Shown here: one piece after another, positions 7,738-8,411 of the stretch
Layout: each line of letters starts with the position of its first letter
Position numbering within the stretch: the stretch's first letter is position 1
Position numbers and translations under genes: made by a program
DNA from: Chlamydiia bacterium
GTDB lineage: Bacteria > Chlamydiota > Chlamydiia > Chlamydiales > Simkaniaceae
NCBI GenBank assembly: GCA_020440405.1
Contig: JAGROF010000050.1
Coordinates: 1-8,411, forward strand
Length of the DNA: 8,411 nt
Reading direction: 5' to 3'
The notes under the pieces: model-generated
The model's database searches: none
The model's input: the letters and a program-made list of their open reading frames with translations, nothing else
What the model was told of the DNA's origin: nothing

Positions 7738-8411
7738 ATGAAGAGATTTTTTCAAGGGCCGATAGTTTTCGCTGCTGCTTTACTTTTTACTGCTTCTGGA
7801 TTTGCTTTGCCCAAGGGGGGAAAGTGCATCAAAGGGAGTGCTAAAACGCACTCTTCTAAGAAAGGCTTAGAAATTACAACAGACCACAATACCTGGATGG
7901 ATTGGGACTCCTTTTCGATCGGAAAGGGAGAAAAAGTCGCCTTTAAAATGCCAAATGCTAAAAGTTGCACAATCAACCGCGTTCAAGGGAAGACTCCAAG
8001 CGATATCCAGGGAAGGCTAGAAGCAAACGGCTCGGTTTACCTCTTAAATCGAAATGGGATTTTGATCGGGAAAGAGGCGGTGATCAACGCAGCAAGCTTT
8101 TTGGCCTCTACCCTTGATTTAGTGAGTGATGAGGTATTTGCCAAAGATGAGCTTCTTTTTCGTTTGGGAAAAGAAAAAGGAATAATTACAAACTATGGGA
8201 TGATTGAAACGACAGCAGGGTCTGTCACTTTGCTGGGATACCATGTTTCAAATCATGGAACCGTTAAAGCAGGGTCAGGAAAGGTTTTTTTAGGCGGAGG
8301 GGAAGAAATATTGCTTCGTCCTGATGAAGGGATTCTGATCCGTCCCTCCCTTGAAGATTTAGACACTGGGGTTGATAACCAAGGAACAATTGAAGCGTTA
8401 GAAGTTTATCT
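7738..8411 (+). CDS. TpsA exoprotein with N-terminal TPS/haemagglutination-activity domain (runs off right edge)
   Basis: The frame from ATG 7738 is open to the edge, giving 224 complete codons of what is probably a large protein. Residues 1-24 are a signal peptide (KRFFQ, a hydrophobic core, then SGFALP). The TPS domain follows with WDSFSIGKGEKVAFKMP (56-72), INRVQGKTPSDIQGRL (79-94), YLLNRNGILIG (101-111) and a SFLASTLDLV-type segment. The usual NPNG motif reads NRNG (104-107). Cys30 and Cys77 could pair after export. From about 150, two repeats of the pattern N-x-G-x-(I/V)-x-A/T-x-x-G-x-V-x-L appear, the start of the right-handed beta-helix of filamentous haemagglutinin-like proteins. The domain is recognised by the POTRA region of TpsB, encoded 6 nt upstream. 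There is only a weak AGAAAA before the ATG, so translation may be coupled to tpsB. An adhesin, cytolysin or contact-dependent toxin role depends on the unseen C-terminus. Confidence 0.9.
   Translation, partial: MKRFFQGPIVFAAALLFTASGFALPKGGKCIKGSAKTHSSKKGLEITTDHNTWMDWDSFSIGKGEKVAFKMPNAKSCTINRVQGKTPSDIQGRLEANGSVYLLNRNGILIGKEAVINAASFLASTLDLVSDEVFAKDELLFRLGKEKGIITNYGMIETTAGSVTLLGYHVSNHGTVKAGSGKVFLGGGEEILLRPDEGILIRPSLEDLDTGVDNQGTIEALEVY

Noticed and set aside
7752..7976. Minus-strand frame of 74 codons in the TpsA start
   Set aside because: Antisense to a signal peptide and TPS domain that read clearly on the plus strand.

Overview
The window reads as a compact stretch of bacterial chromosome of moderate G+C content, and the gene content fits an environmental chlamydia (Parachlamydiales-like) best. 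The pointers are the 2-Cys peroxiredoxin, which resembles the chlamydial AhpC/TSA as I remember it, a groESL operon with a HrcA/CIRCE-type site, and a PutA-type proline catabolic enzyme whose N-terminus matches the form I recall from chlamydia-like genomes. This assignment is inference. Another PVC-group or intracellular bacterium is possible, and a 16S or GroEL tree would settle it.

Layout. On the minus strand, 1-518 is the start of a bifunctional proline dehydrogenase (PutA-like) that runs off the left edge. An 84-bp divergent spacer with a perfect 14-bp palindrome separates it from a plus-strand exo-N-acetylmuramidase (NamZ, formerly DUF1343) at 603-1808. A 163-bp imperfect palindrome (1806-1968) with two equal 79-nt arms follows. 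It looks like a MITE or hairpin element: it supplies the namZ stop codon and runs into a CIRCE-like operator. Next come a consensus-type promoter and the groES-groEL operon (2065-4043), closed by a strong hairpin terminator. That terminator also contains the end of a convergent minus-strand PrmA-like methyltransferase (4060-4617).

From 4684 on, everything is on the plus strand: tRNA-Arg(ACG), a metallo-beta-lactamase-fold hydrolase only 18 nt behind the tRNA, and a typical 2-Cys peroxiredoxin. The last block is a two-partner secretion pair. A TpsB outer-membrane transporter (6097-7731) is followed 6 nt later by a TpsA exoprotein (7738 to the right edge) carrying an N-terminal haemagglutination-activity/TPS domain. 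A 23-bp dyad lies over the proposed tpsB start, and the start itself is not an ordinary ATG.

How the parts fit. NamZ trims peptidoglycan fragments. GroES/GroEL fold proteins under probable heat-shock repression. The hydrolase and peroxiredoxin look like detoxification or redox housekeeping. TpsB/TpsA would secrete a large beta-helical surface or released protein, probably an adhesin or effector, and this is the most accessory and novel part of the window. The GroEL is also unusual: three positions that form allosteric or inter-ring salt bridges in E. coli GroEL are substituted here. There is no gene-free stretch longer than 300 bases; the longest gap is 1809-2064.
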